Notes: a model not told the origin generated them from the letters alone. Positions 35,068 through 43,840 are shown, counted from the first letter of the stretch. The stretch: DNA of 64,000 nt from Bdellovibrio sp. qaytius (GCA_004011035.1 CP025734.1:1882001-1946000); one strand, 5' to 3'. A program made the numbers and translations.

Positions 35068-36228
35068 ATGAATAAAATCAAATCTTATGTTGTGAGTGCA
35101 CTCGTATTTTCTCTACTTCCCTTAGGTGCGCAGGCCTCTGGCTCAACTGGCTTAGGCGAACAATGTTTGTCTGGCACTCAAGGCAACAACCACTTACTGA
35201 CACAACTTGCTAAAGTTAAAACCACAAGTCCTATCAGCAGCGCGCTGACAAAAAAATACAATCTAGAACCTTCTGCTACCGATCCAGCCGGAGCAGTTTG
35301 TGCCGCCTGCCAACAGGGCCCAGGAACAGAACCACTGAGCACTGGCAACAAAGCCACAGCCGAAATTCTTCGCCAAGCGGCCCCCGATGCACGATTACTA
35401 ATGCGTACAGAGTGTTTAAATGTGTCAGGTAAAGTTGACACATCGACTTCAGAATTAAAATGTCCTGAAGGTAAACTTTCAGCCAAGCATAATTTTTGTT
35501 TCGATTCAAATTTGATGCGCTATCAAAATGCAGTCATCACTGATTTTTACAAATGTATTAAAAAATTAACGAACTTACCTTTAACTCCGGCCGGATTATT
35601 CGAAATGTATTCTTTAGAGTCTGGCTTTAAACCTCACTATGCCTATTCTGGCGGTGTCGGCGTTGGTCAATTAACTGGAATTTTCGTTGATGATATCAAT
35701 CAAAAACATCGCGGTCTTAGCATTCTAAAAAAAGTAGCAAATACAAGTGATGCTGATTGCGATATCGCTAAAAAAATTGCAGAGAAAGATATTAAGACTC
35801 CTGTTCGTTTAAATAACAATCGTTGTAAATTTGTCGAATACGGCGAAGGCATGGAGCGAAATGTACTTTACACAATGGTTGGCATGGCCAATACCTGGAG
35901 TAAAGATCTAGAGCCCTTGTTAGAAAACTACATGAAGAAAAATAACGGAAACCCGGCGATGCCACGTGCGATGGAACTTGCGCTTCTGAATGGCTACGGC
36001 CCCGGTGGACGCGCCGCTGCCCGCGCAGCTGTTCGTCGCTTAACTAAATTATCACCTACTGAATTTGTGAATCGCATGAATAAACCGATGGCTGGCACAA
36101 AAGGTGGAAACCTAAATTCATACATCGGTAAAATGCAAAAACGCCAAAAACAATTGTTAACAGATATGTCACCTGAATTACGCACTGAGTACACAGCACA
36201 AGGAGCTCGCGCATGTATCAACAACTAG
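35068..36228 (+). CDS. Secreted lytic transglycosylase-like protein
   Basis: 386 residues with a signal peptide (SALVFSLLPLGAQA). Residues 180-215 contain the SLT-type signature: FEMYSLESGFKPHYAYSGG then VGVGQLTG, where the Glu of LESGF would be the catalytic acid and GVGQLT the GLMQ equivalent. A later NGYGPGGRAAARA matches the YNAG-type motif. Likely a peptidoglycan-cleaving enzyme, unusual in having an N-terminal Cys-rich region (CLSG, CAACQQG, ECLN, CPEG). The TAG stop lies inside the next gene, whose ATG begins 16 nt earlier. Confidence 0.75.
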   Translation: MNKIKSYVVSALVFSLLPLGAQASGSTGLGEQCLSGTQGNNHLLTQLAKVKTTSPISSALTKKYNLEPSATDPAGAVCAACQQGPGTEPLSTGNKATAEILRQAAPDARLLMRTECLNVSGKVDTSTSELKCPEGKLSAKHNFCFDSNLMRYQNAVITDFYKCIKKLTNLPLTPAGLFEMYSLESGFKPHYAYSGGVGVGQLTGIFVDDINQKHRGLSILKKVANTSDADCDIAKKIAEKDIKTPVRLNNNRCKFVEYGEGMERNVLYTMVGMANTWSKDLEPLLENYMKKNNGNPAMPRAMELALLNGYGPGGRAAARAAVRRLTKLSPTEFVNRMNKPMAGTKGGNLNSYIGKMQKRQKQLLTDMSPELRTEYTAQGARACINN

Positions 36229-36635
36229 GATTAATCACCACAGCTTTATTGATTTCTGTTTCGGCTTTGGCGACAACGCCAACATCGCTTTCGCCTGAGT
36301 TAAGAAAAGACTATGACGAATTTCAAAAATCATACGAAGACATTGTCACAATGTCTGAAGATAAAGCGAAATTCTTAAAAGAATTTAAAACCATCGAAAA
36401 TAAACTGCAAAAAAAATATAAAACTTTTGATAAAAAAGAAGGCCAAGCTCTTTCTAACGAAGGCAACCAAATGGCCTTAGATATCGAAATGCTTGAACCA
36501 TTAAAAATTATTGCTGAAGGCAATGCCTCTAAAGAGAGTTGTTCAAACGCAGAATTTATTAACGAATTAAATAACCAATCTGATGCTAAAACTTACGAAA
36601 AGTTAAAAATTCAGATCGCAAAACTTTGTAAATAA
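36213..36635 (+). CDS. Small secreted helical protein
   Basis: 140 residues, signal peptide (LGLITTALLISVSALA) and a charged, coiled-coil-like mature part (ELRKDYDEFQKSYEDIV; KTIENKLQKKYKTFDKKE) with a Cys pair (SCSN, LCK). No family recognised. It overlaps the end of the transglycosylase-like gene by 16 nt, with SD AAGGAG inside that gene, so the two are coupled. It may be a periplasmic partner or regulator of the transglycosylase. Confidence 0.65.
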   Translation: MYQQLGLITTALLISVSALATTPTSLSPELRKDYDEFQKSYEDIVTMSEDKAKFLKEFKTIENKLQKKYKTFDKKEGQALSNEGNQMALDIEMLEPLKIIAEGNASKESCSNAEFINELNNQSDAKTYEKLKIQIAKLCK

Positions 36636-36755
36636 CTAGCCAAAACACACCAATAGAGCAGGTACTATAAATACCATAAATAAAAACACCTGCTCTTGTT
36701 TTTCAACACTTCTTCTTCTACTCGCAATCGCGATACTACCTTTTGATAAATTCAT
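36636..36755 (-). CDS. Candidate 39-residue membrane microprotein
   Basis: Read on the minus strand, an ATG at 36755 is preceded by AAGGGG 6 nt away and opens a 39-codon frame ending in TAG. The first 20 residues are basic and polar (MNLSKGSIAIASRRRSVEKQ); the last 17 are a hydrophobic membrane segment (VFLFMVFIVPALLVCF). This is the pattern of small inner-membrane proteins. Its 3' end contains the inverted repeat 36655-36696. It is convergent with the gene at 36213. Could be a chance frame. Confidence 0.4.
   Translation of the reverse strand: MNLSKGSIAIASRRRSVEKQEQVFLFMVFIVPALLVCFG
36655..36696 (+). terminator. Likely terminator after the transglycosylase operon
   Basis: AGAGCAGGT (36655-36663) and ACCTGCTCT (36688-36696) form a perfect 9-bp stem with a 24-nt loop, followed by TGTTTTT. 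The remaining gap (36756-37014) shows no gene; it ends in a dyad and a -10 element. Confidence 0.55.
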
Positions 36756-36984
36756 AGACACCCCTTAACCCCTTAAAGATTTATAAAGCAATCTGGGCGC
36801 CACAACTCATGGCTATTACAACGGCCTTCTGCAAAGACCAGCGAATAAAAAATAGTCGAATAAGTTTTAAGGGATTTTGTTAAATACGTAAATTCACTTA
36901 GAGTTTCGCGAATAAGTCATGAACCTCTACAAGTGTTAGGATTTAAATCATGTCGCAATTTGAGAATTAAGGCAAAATGTTGCC

Positions 36985-37006
36985 AGACTCTAATTGAGTC
37001 TATAAA
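36985..37006 (+). promoter_or_regulatory. Dyad and -10 hexamer before the 37015 gene
   Basis: AGACTC (36985-36990) and GAGTCT (36996-37001) form an inverted repeat around TAATT. TATAAA (37001-37006) follows, 8 nt before the ATG at 37015; TTGCCA (36980-36985) is 15 nt upstream of it. No SD. Operator or hairpin overlapping the promoter. Confidence 0.4.
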
Positions 37007-37014
37007 TTTACATT

Positions 37015-37920
37015 ATGAAGAATTTTATTTGTATAACTGTGTTAGCCGTTTTTTTACAAAGTTGTGCCGCGAAGGAAGTTATGACTGACAATACTAACAA
37101 TATCGCACCATTTAAGTATGCTGGAAGATATATGATTAAAATTCCTGTAACGTTAAATAAATTAGATAAGACTTTTTTTATTTTTGACACAGGCATCGGT
37201 GTAAATATCCTTTCAAAAAAATTATGTGATCAATATGGCTGTAAAATCACTAGCCACCACAGTGGAAAAAGAATGTCAGGCCAACAATTAGAAATTCCGA
37301 TGAGTACTCTGTCTTCTCTGACGTTTGCCGGAAAAGAAATGAAAGACATTCCTGTCGCTATCTGGGAGATGAATGGCTTTTTACCTAATTATGATGACTG
37401 TAAAGACATCGAGGGATTTTTATCACTTGGCTTTTTTCGCGATAAAGCCTTCACAATGGATTATAAAAAAGGTGAATTCATTCTTGAAACACCTGAAGGG
37501 CTTAACGCTCGCGCCAAATCAGGTCACGTGATTCCGATTACAATTAATGAAGACGGCCCTGCGATCACTATCTTTATGCCGTTAACACTCCCCGACGGCA
37601 CAAAGATAAAAGTTGAGATCGATCTTGGCGGAGACATTCTGACTTTAAATGAAAAATATATGGACCTGCTTAAAGTCGACCGTAAAGCAAAAAATGTCAG
37701 AGCTGAAAAACAAAATGATGAAACAGGCCACCCTTACGTGCGCTATTATACTGATATCGCCGGCCCGATCGCGCCTACGGCTGCACCAATGCTTAAACAA
37801 TCAAATTTAAGTCTGATGTTTCAAAAAATTATCTATGACGGTTTGATCGCCAACGATTATATGAAACATTTTACTGTGACATATGATCTGGCGAATTCTC
37901 GAATTATTTTAAATAACTAA
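37015..37920 (+). CDS. Lipoprotein of the retropepsin-like aspartic protease family
   Basis: 301 residues. Lipobox LQSC (Cys17). Residues 55-66 (FIFDTGIGVNIL) carry the aspartic-protease DTG; the conserved FDTG-xxxN-xLS pattern fits bacterial retropepsin-like proteins. A second half contains EIDLGGDILTLN at 201-212, with DLG in place of DTG, so the protein looks like two related lobes as in pepsin. Asp58 and Asp203 could form a catalytic dyad in one chain. Probably outer-membrane anchored and facing the periplasm. Confidence 0.75.
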   Translation: MKNFICITVLAVFLQSCAAKEVMTDNTNNIAPFKYAGRYMIKIPVTLNKLDKTFFIFDTGIGVNILSKKLCDQYGCKITSHHSGKRMSGQQLEIPMSTLSSLTFAGKEMKDIPVAIWEMNGFLPNYDDCKDIEGFLSLGFFRDKAFTMDYKKGEFILETPEGLNARAKSGHVIPITINEDGPAITIFMPLTLPDGTKIKVEIDLGGDILTLNEKYMDLLKVDRKAKNVRAEKQNDETGHPYVRYYTDIAGPIAPTAAPMLKQSNLSLMFQKIIYDGLIANDYMKHFTVTYDLANSRIILNN

Positions 37921-37925
37921 GAAGG

Positions 37926-38900
37926 TTATTCTGGTTTTAAACTCTGAAATGAGCCATCAGGAAAAATAACTTTGATTTGCGGATAAGCCATATTATTCAT
38001 TTGCGAAGGCTTTGTAAAAATTAATAACGAGCCAGGATTTGCACCCGCCTCTGGAGCCATACCGTTATCAATTTTAACTAAACGTCCTCCGGCTTTCGCT
38101 GCCGATCGACCTTGAATTCCAAAAGCGCTTGGTTGATGACCGAACACAGTTCCATAAATTTCATTTTTACTCATACGACTGATCACTGGTGCTAAAGTTG
38201 CATTCCTTTTCTCCCAGTCTTTCGCTTCTAGAATAGAGCTACTTCCAATTAAAAATGAATCACTATAATCTTGAGCTGCTAAGACTTGTTTTGCTTGATC
38301 TGAAAAATCAGCCCAACTTAAATCAGGATAAAAACCCGAGTGGCAAAATAACCAGCGCCCTACACGAGCAGCTACGGGTTCGCTGTGTATGAAAATTCCG
38401 CGCGGAGTATTAGCTTCTGTTAAATCACTTAAGGGTACATTTTGAGCTTTCATCTCGGCGATAAGCTCGGCAGCTTTACTGTTTTTAGGATTCGCTAAAA
38501 ACTCGGCCTCATGGTTTCCTAAAACATGAATCAGATCTCCGCCAGCTGTTACCGCTTGGCTTTGTAATTTAATCCACAAATTTAAGATCTCTAAACTCTT
38601 AGGCCCTTTATCGATTGAATCTCCGGTTACGATTAAAAGCGAATTGCCGGCCATCCAATTGTTTTGGCTATCGACAATCTTACCTGCGCGCAAGAGAGTT
38701 ATAACTTGGTCAAACATACCATGCACATCACTGATCACGATGACTTGCGAATACAAAGAAGCATCGCTGATATTTACAACTCCAGGATTTGAAACATTCG
38801 CCTGAGGAATTCTTTCAGAAGCATTATTAGTCGTAACCTGAGTGCTACACCCTGCTAACAATAAGAAAGACAAAATACTTATAACTATACTGTTTTTCAT
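37926..38900 (-). CDS. Calcineurin-like phosphoesterase lipoprotein
   Basis: 324 residues. Lipobox LLAGC (Cys18), then a metallophosphoesterase domain: DVHG (metal site 1), GDSIDKG (GDxxDRG-like, with Lys in place of Arg) and GNHE, and later GHQP and a Ser/Thr phosphatase-like order. Metal-dependent phosphatase in the periplasm; substrate unknown. Its ATG follows the thioesterase gene stop by one base, so the pair is probably co-transcribed. Confidence 0.85.
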   Translation of the reverse strand: MKNSIVISILSFLLLAGCSTQVTTNNASERIPQANVSNPGVVNISDASLYSQVIVISDVHGMFDQVITLLRAGKIVDSQNNWMAGNSLLIVTGDSIDKGPKSLEILNLWIKLQSQAVTAGGDLIHVLGNHEAEFLANPKNSKAAELIAEMKAQNVPLSDLTEANTPRGIFIHSEPVAARVGRWLFCHSGFYPDLSWADFSDQAKQVLAAQDYSDSFLIGSSSILEAKDWEKRNATLAPVISRMSKNEIYGTVFGHQPSAFGIQGRSAAKAGGRLVKIDNGMAPEAGANPGSLLIFTKPSQMNNMAYPQIKVIFPDGSFQSLKPE

Positions 38901-38901
38901 T

Positions 38902-39384
38902 TTAAGGATTATCTAACTTACGTTGTTGAATACGTTGTTCGCGGCGTTTTCGGCCCGCTTCAAAACGACGTTTTTCGGTGTCAGTTTCTAAAACTAAACC
39001 AGGAACTTTTGTTGCTCGGCCATCTGAACCCAGAGCAACGAATGTTAAGTACGAAGAAGCGGTGTGAAAAATCTCACCCGTCTTAGGATTTTCAGCATCT
39101 ACACGAACGCCGATTTCCATCGAAGTATTTGAAACGAAATTGACAGAAGCTTTTAGGTTTACAACCCAGCCTCTTCTGATTGGAGCGATAAAATCTAATT
39201 TATCAATCGAAGCCGTAACGACTTCACGCCCTGAATGTCTTTGCGCTGCAATTGCGCCACAAATATCAATCCATGACATAACGGTTCCACCAAACACGGT
39301 ATCAAGTGCGTTCGTGTGCGTAGGTAAAACTAATTGGGTCATTATAACTTGTGAGCGAGCGACAGGTTTTGAAGCGTCTTGCAT
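38902..39384 (-). CDS. Acyl-CoA thioesterase, YciA-like hotdog protein
   Basis: 160 residues. The hotdog-fold YciA/Acot motif is visible: THTNALDTVFGGTVMSWID, with its Asn, Gly-Gly and Asp, then the second strand KLDFIAPIRRGWVVNLKASV. It hydrolyses acyl-CoAs. The basic tail (RRFEAGRKRREQR) is as in related proteins. SD TGGAGA upstream. Gene order places it ahead of the phosphoesterase lipoprotein. Confidence 0.88.
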   Translation of the reverse strand: MQDASKPVARSQVIMTQLVLPTHTNALDTVFGGTVMSWIDICGAIAAQRHSGREVVTASIDKLDFIAPIRRGWVVNLKASVNFVSNTSMEIGVRVDAENPKTGEIFHTASSYLTFVALGSDGRATKVPGLVLETDTEKRRFEAGRKRREQRIQQRKLDNP

Positions 39385-39420
39385 GATGTAGTCTCCAGAG
39401 ATATTTTAGAGCATAACACA

Positions 39421-39456
39421 AAAAAAAACGGGGCATCAATTAAGATGTCCCGTTTT
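39421..39456. terminator. Bidirectional terminator between thioesterase and LuxR genes
   Basis: ACGGGGCATC (39428-39437) pairs with GATGTCCCGT (39444-39453) over 10 bp with one G-U pair; A-tract and T-tract flank the stem on opposite sides, so it can stop transcription in both directions. It follows the LuxR-type gene on the minus strand. Confidence 0.8.
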
Positions 39457-39485
39457 ATGATTTAACTAAATAAACCTGTTAGGTA

Positions 39486-39857
39486 TTAAACACCTAAATC
39501 AGAGTTACCATTGTTACGGCCGATGCCGCCACCTGGTAAAGTGATTGTTGTGTTTCCAGCAGGGATTGTCGCCGTTGTAGCTTGCGTATTAAAAGCAGTT
39601 GCTCCAGCAGGTTGAGACGCTTCCATACGGGCTTCACTTTCAACAAAACCTAAGTGCGGTAAGCACCATACGATTAATTGTGCGCGTGATTTAACATTCA
39701 TTTTTTTATAAATGTTTGTTAAGTGAAATTTTACAGTTTTTTCTGTAACGAAAAGTTGGTTCGCAACTTCTTTATTCGAAAGTCCCTTAGAAACTAGTTC
39801 AGCGACTTCTGCTTCACGATTTGAAAGACCCTTTTGAATTAAAACATCTCTGAGCAT
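39486..39857 (-). CDS. Single-domain LuxR-type HTH regulator
   Basis: 123 residues. Residues 8-72 are a GerE/LuxR DNA-binding domain (LSNREAEVAELVSKGLSNKEV; VTEKTVKFHLTNIYKKMNVKSRAQLIVW). There is no receiver or ligand-binding domain. The C-terminal tail is low-complexity Thr/Gly/Asn-rich (residues 90-123). SD is strong (AGGAGGAG). It is divergent from cheY, with 293 bp between, and could control it. Confidence 0.85.
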   Translation of the reverse strand: MLRDVLIQKGLSNREAEVAELVSKGLSNKEVANQLFVTEKTVKFHLTNIYKKMNVKSRAQLIVWCLPHLGFVESEARMEASQPAGATAFNTQATTATIPAGNTTITLPGGGIGRNNGNSDLGV

Positions 39858-40122
39858 CCTTGCTCCTCCTGCTTAATTGTTTTTTGTTTAACTACAGCTA
39901 ATTTTTTTGCGCCATCCTGAGACTAGTCTTGATTTCCTTATCTCGACTTTGTTTCGGGTGAACAACAACAACCTGAATTTAAGTCTGACAGACTTTTGAT
40001 AGAACGCAATACCTTTGGCTTTATTTTTTTTTAAAACTAGACCGACCTCGTCAAAACCAGCCGCAAACTATATAAAAATAAGGAAATTATGTAGAAAACA
40101 CCATAAGAAATACAATCCATTA

Positions 40123-40139
40123 ACCGATAGGTTATCGGT
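40123..40139 (+). promoter_or_regulatory. Hairpin abutting the cheY SD
   Basis: ACCGATA and TATCGGT form a perfect 7-bp stem with loop GGT, ending directly at the SD (GAGG, 40140-40143). In the rest of the gap (39858-40122) I see only two short dyads: AGACTAGTCT (39920-39929) and AAGTC-TGACA-GACTT (39981-39995). Confidence 0.45.
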
Positions 40140-40150
40140 GAGGTGTCTAC

Positions 40151-40570
40151 ATGTTTAGTCCAAATACAAAGTACTTAATCGTCGATGATTTTGCAACAAT
40201 GCGCAAGGTAGTAAAGAAGGTTCTTACAGAACTTGGCTACAGCGATATATCAGAAGCCGAAGACGGAAAACAAGCGTTACAATTAATTCAAGAAGCAGCT
40301 GCTAACGGAACACCGTTTCAATGTATCGTGTCTGATTGGAACATGCCTAATATGACAGGCTTAGAGCTTTTAAAAGCCTGCAAGGCTGATCCCAAGCTTA
40401 AAGACATTCCATTTATGTTAGTTACTGCTGAGAGCGAAAAAGAACAGATCATCGAAGCTGCTAAAGCTGGCGTATCTGAGTATGTTGTTAAACCGTTCAA
40501 TGCGGCCACATTAAAAGAAAAACTAACACGCGTTTACAATAAACATAATCCTGCAGCGAAGGCGGCGTAA
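40151..40570 (+). CDS. cheY: Chemotaxis response regulator CheY
   Basis: 139 residues, a stand-alone receiver domain close to E. coli CheY. The acidic pocket (VDDF), phosphorylated Asp in VSDWNMPNMTG, the conserved Thr in MLVTAE and Lys in YVVKPF are all present. Phospho-CheY would bind the flagellar switch. SD GAGG is 7 nt upstream, next to a hairpin. The next gene encodes a CheX-type phosphatase. Confidence 0.93.
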   Translation: MFSPNTKYLIVDDFATMRKVVKKVLTELGYSDISEAEDGKQALQLIQEAAANGTPFQCIVSDWNMPNMTGLELLKACKADPKLKDIPFMLVTAESEKEQIIEAAKAGVSEYVVKPFNAATLKEKLTRVYNKHNPAAKAA

Positions 40571-40571
40571 C

Positions 40572-41078
40572 GTGTCTACGGCTTTAAAGATCTCTACCCT
40601 GAAACACCCGCTCTTTGAAAAAATTGTTGTCGATAATATTTGTGCCGGCATCCGCGGAACATTAGACCAACTTGGCACATTTAAAACTGAATTTCAGCCG
40701 CACTTTTTTGCTTCTGAATGGACAGTGCCTACTCCAATTTCAGTGGTTTTAAATTTAAAACAAAATGATCACCCACTTCAAGTGCGCTTTCATTTTGATC
40801 CGAAACCAGTGATCGAAATTTTAGAAGGCATGATCGGTGATAAAGTTGATCCCGAATCACAAGACATCTTAGATGGTGTTGGCGAAATCAGTAATATGAT
40901 TTACGGCTTAATTAAAACTAAAGCCAGCGGTTCAGGCTTTCAATTCGGCATGAGCCGTCCTGAAGCTTGTTTTACTAAAAACTTACCACCAAGCCTTCAC
41001 CCTAACGGCCAAAGCTTAGTGATTCCGTTTTCAGTTAACGGTGGCATCTGTCACTTTGAATTTATTGTTTTTCAATAG
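40572..41078 (+). CDS. cheX: CheX-like CheY-P phosphatase
   Basis: 168 residues. The CheC/CheX phosphatase signature is DGVGEISNMIYG, fitting (D/S)xxxExxNxxxG with the catalytic Glu and Asn in one copy, as in CheX (CheC has two). The GTG start at 40572 is 1 nt after the cheY stop, with SD AAGGCGG in the end of cheY. It should dephosphorylate CheY-P, closing a two-gene signal circuit. Confidence 0.88.
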   Translation: MSTALKISTLKHPLFEKIVVDNICAGIRGTLDQLGTFKTEFQPHFFASEWTVPTPISVVLNLKQNDHPLQVRFHFDPKPVIEILEGMIGDKVDPESQDILDGVGEISNMIYGLIKTKASGSGFQFGMSRPEACFTKNLPPSLHPNGQSLVIPFSVNGGICHFEFIVFQ

Positions 41079-41084
41079 TCTGTT

Positions 41085-42326
41085 CTAGTTAATTAAATTT
41101 TGATCTTGTAGAAAAATAAGGGCTTCAGATGAAGTCCTTATTTTTTTTTCGAATTGGGCTTTTCGAACCGTTTGCAACAACACCGCAATTTGCACAGGCT
41201 CACATCTATTTTTTAAATCAGCCCCACTCATTAATGGTTTCGGAAATTCGTTAAAATAAGCCATCACACTATCGCTGAGTGAACTCGGGCATTCGCCACA
41301 GGCTGCATAGAACTGCAATAACAACAGCGACTCTTCGCGCGCTCGGTCTTTATCTAAATGCAGCGCCAATGCTAAGGCTTCAGGTTTTTTTGAAAGTTCA
41401 TGTTTTAGATCAACAGCTTTTTTAGCAAAGCCAGCTTCGTCTTTCGAACATTTTAAACGCGCCTTTAAAAAATCTATGGCCTCAGGCGCGTGATTCCATA
41501 AGATCACAACATTCATCACAAACTGCTGCTCAACACTAAAGGCAAAGTTTTTTAAAGCTGGAAGCCAAACTAAATTTTTTGAATTAAACTCTGCGCCTAA
41601 GGCTTGCCATAATTTAGCCGTCAGCTCTTGGCCCCAGAAAAGGCTTTCAGAACGGCTTTTAATAACTTTTAATATCTCATCATAAATACGTTCGCCACTG
41701 ACCGAACGAATAAGTTCAACATTTGCACTGGCGGCTTTAAGATCAGCCTCAGGAATTGTAAAACCAAACTGTGCCTTGAAACGCGTTAATCTTAACAAGC
41801 GCAAATGATCTTCTTTAAGTCTGCGATCAGCATCGCCCACACAGCGAAGAATTTTATTTTCTAAATCAGAAATTCCACCGACGTAATCTAAGACCTGGTG
41901 TTTTTCTAAATCGTAAAATAAGGCATTCACGGTAAAATCGCGGCGCTGAGCATCCGCCAGTGGGCCTGCGCGTTTAATACTTTGCGGTCTGCGCCCATCA
42001 ACGTATTCGTCTTCTTCACGAAACACTGTCAGATCAATTATTATGTTTCTATCTTTGATAAAAAACGGAAGCTTATAAACACCAAATTTCTGGCCAACCA
42101 AAATGGCTTTGGGAAAAAGCTCTGCGATTTCTTCATCGCTGGCATCAGTGACTAAATCGATGTCAACCGGTGTGCGGCCAAGCCACATATCACGAACAGC
42201 CCCGCCAGAAACCCAGCACAGGCGCTTTTTCTGCGTCAAAGCCTTAGAAACCGTATAAATAAAGCTCGCTGAATCCAATAAATTCAGCTGATTGCTAAAA
42301 TCGATTTCATAAACGGCGTGACTCAT
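41085..42326 (-). CDS. CCA tRNA nucleotidyltransferase / poly(A) polymerase family
   Basis: About 413 residues. Class II nucleotidyltransferase head: VSGGAVRDMWLG (GGxxRD) and DID as metal-binding pair, followed by the RRDFTVNALF and RLKEDHLRLLRLTRF motifs. C-terminal region is helical without an HD domain. It either adds CCA to tRNA 3' ends or polyadenylates RNA; sequence alone does not decide. Start uncertain: ATG 42326 (chosen) or 42341. The longer frame to 42467 overlaps queG and is unlikely. Confidence 0.85.
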   Translation of the reverse strand: MSHAVYEIDFSNQLNLLDSASFIYTVSKALTQKKRLCWVSGGAVRDMWLGRTPVDIDLVTDASDEEIAELFPKAILVGQKFGVYKLPFFIKDRNIIIDLTVFREEDEYVDGRRPQSIKRAGPLADAQRRDFTVNALFYDLEKHQVLDYVGGISDLENKILRCVGDADRRLKEDHLRLLRLTRFKAQFGFTIPEADLKAASANVELIRSVSGERIYDEILKVIKSRSESLFWGQELTAKLWQALGAEFNSKNLVWLPALKNFAFSVEQQFVMNVVILWNHAPEAIDFLKARLKCSKDEAGFAKKAVDLKHELSKKPEALALALHLDKDRAREESLLLLQFYAACGECPSSLSDSVMAYFNEFPKPLMSGADLKNRCEPVQIAVLLQTVRKAQFEKKIRTSSEALIFLQDQNLIN

Positions 42327-42393
42327 ATATACATCATTCATGGTTTCAGAGCCGGGCACAATAAAAAATTTATTTAAAGACCCTTTGGATTTA

Positions 42394-43452
42394 ATGTTAG
42401 ATCTAAATCTGAAATCCCATTTGCAACACATCAAATCAGCGCAAAATTTTGACTTAATCAGTGCCACTTCTTTAAATAAGCCGCTGACGATTGAGTTCTA
42501 CAAAACTTGGATTGCCAATAACCAACATGGCGACATGAATTATTTAGAAAGCCATTTGCCTTTAAAAGAAGACCCGACAAAAATTCACGAAAGCTTAAAA
42601 TCAGCGATCACGATTGCTTTTCACTACTTTCCCGAAATTAAACCCTACGAACAACATGTTCCGGCTAGATCTGCTCTGTATGCACAAAATGAAGATTATC
42701 ACTATTGGCTTAAAGAAAAACTGACGGCCAGCATTACCTATCTTCAAAGCCACTTTCCCGAAGAACATTTTTTTCCGTATGTGGATTCGGGCCCGGTGCT
42801 TGAACGCGATCTGGCTTACCAAGCCGGTCTTGGGTGGTTTGGCAAAAACACATGTATTATTCATTCACAAAAAGGCAGTCTCTTTTTCTTAGCTGAAATT
42901 TTAACTTCACTTGAAGTAAAAGAAAAAATTCCGCTGCACGAAGATTTATGCAAAACGTGCACTAAGTGCATCGACATCTGCCCCACTGGCGCTTTATCTG
43001 GCGACAAACAATTAAATGCGAGCAAATGCATTTCGTATTTAACGATCGAATCCAAAACTGTAGCCCCTGTCGAGTTGCGCGCAAAAATCGGCGATTGGTT
43101 TTTTGGCTGTGATATGTGCCAAACAGTTTGCCCGTGGAATCAGAAAAAATTAAACGTGTTACTACCTGATGACAATAAAAAATCGCAAGACCTTGTCACG
43201 ACACTTACGCCAGAAAAAGAACAAGACCTTGAAGAATTTTTTAAAACGATTTTAGATTCATCAAATAAAAAAATTCAAAAAATGTTTTTTGGCACTCCGA
43301 TGTTACGCTCAGGTGGTTTTGGCTTAAAACGCAATGCTATGGTGGTTATTGCCAACCGCCAAATGCGTTCGCTTAAACCTTATGTTGAAAAATACCTAGA
43401 TGACGTAAAACTTTCTGAATTAGCCCAGTGGACTTTAACTCAGCTTAACTGA
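42394..43452 (+). CDS. queG: Epoxyqueuosine reductase QueG
   Basis: 352 residues, the last step of queuosine synthesis at tRNA level. The iron-sulfur ligands are complete: C186-xx-C189-xx-C192-xxx-C196 (CKTCTKCIDICP), C212 (KCISYLTIE) and C239-xx-C242-xxx-C246 (CDMCQTVCPWN). The N-terminal HGDMNYLESH and GLGWFGKNT segments are typical of the cobalamin-dependent enzyme. I chose the ATG at 42394, which aligns with the E. coli N-terminus; ATG 42340 would overlap the divergent gene. The 3' end overlaps the convergent thioesterase gene by 8 nt. Confidence 0.93.
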   Translation: MLDLNLKSHLQHIKSAQNFDLISATSLNKPLTIEFYKTWIANNQHGDMNYLESHLPLKEDPTKIHESLKSAITIAFHYFPEIKPYEQHVPARSALYAQNEDYHYWLKEKLTASITYLQSHFPEEHFFPYVDSGPVLERDLAYQAGLGWFGKNTCIIHSQKGSLFFLAEILTSLEVKEKIPLHEDLCKTCTKCIDICPTGALSGDKQLNASKCISYLTIESKTVAPVELRAKIGDWFFGCDMCQTVCPWNQKKLNVLLPDDNKKSQDLVTTLTPEKEQDLEEFFKTILDSSNKKIQKMFFGTPMLRSGGFGLKRNAMVVIANRQMRSLKPYVEKYLDDVKLSELAQWTLTQLN

Positions 43453-43840
43453 TACCGATCGCCGTTTTCCACTCAGGTGTTGGTAAAATAATTTTTCGTG
43501 TTTTTAAATCAAAGAAAGCGATGACAACAATCAGCTCGGCGCAAACTTCGCCTTTTTCATTCAGCATTTCTTGCTTAAGTTTTCCGATTTTACCGTTGTA
43601 CTCGGTGCATTCGACAGAAATTTTAATTTTATCTCGCTGTTTTAATTCTTTTAAAAAACGCAAATGCGCTTCTAAAATCACTGGCCCTTGGCCAACTTCT
43701 TGAATTTTTTTAAGACTAAAACCACGCTGAGTAATCAAATCCCAACGAGCTTGCTCGAAGACTTCTAAATAGCGAGCGTTGTTCATGTGACCAAAAATAT
43801 CAAGATGCGTTTCTTGCACCATGGTTTCAAAAAAATACAT
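43445..43840 (-). CDS. 4HBT/YbgC-like acyl-CoA thioesterase
   Basis: 131 residues of the hotdog fold. The catalytic motif TMVQETHLDIFGHMNNARYLEVFE holds Asp-x-x-GH-x-NN-x-x-Y, as in 4-hydroxybenzoyl-CoA thioesterase and YbgC. It cleaves short acyl-CoA thioesters. SD AGTAGGTTG. It follows the beta-barrel gene by 9 nt on the same strand. Confidence 0.88.
   Translation of the reverse strand: MYFFETMVQETHLDIFGHMNNARYLEVFEQARWDLITQRGFSLKKIQEVGQGPVILEAHLRFLKELKQRDKIKISVECTEYNGKIGKLKQEMLNEKGEVCAELIVVIAFFDLKTRKIILPTPEWKTAIGIS

Noticed and set aside
5154-40000. Repeated heptamer CTGACAG in intergenic positions
   Set aside because: Several copies exist, but the number is near what chance gives in 64 kb on both strands and positions relative to genes vary.
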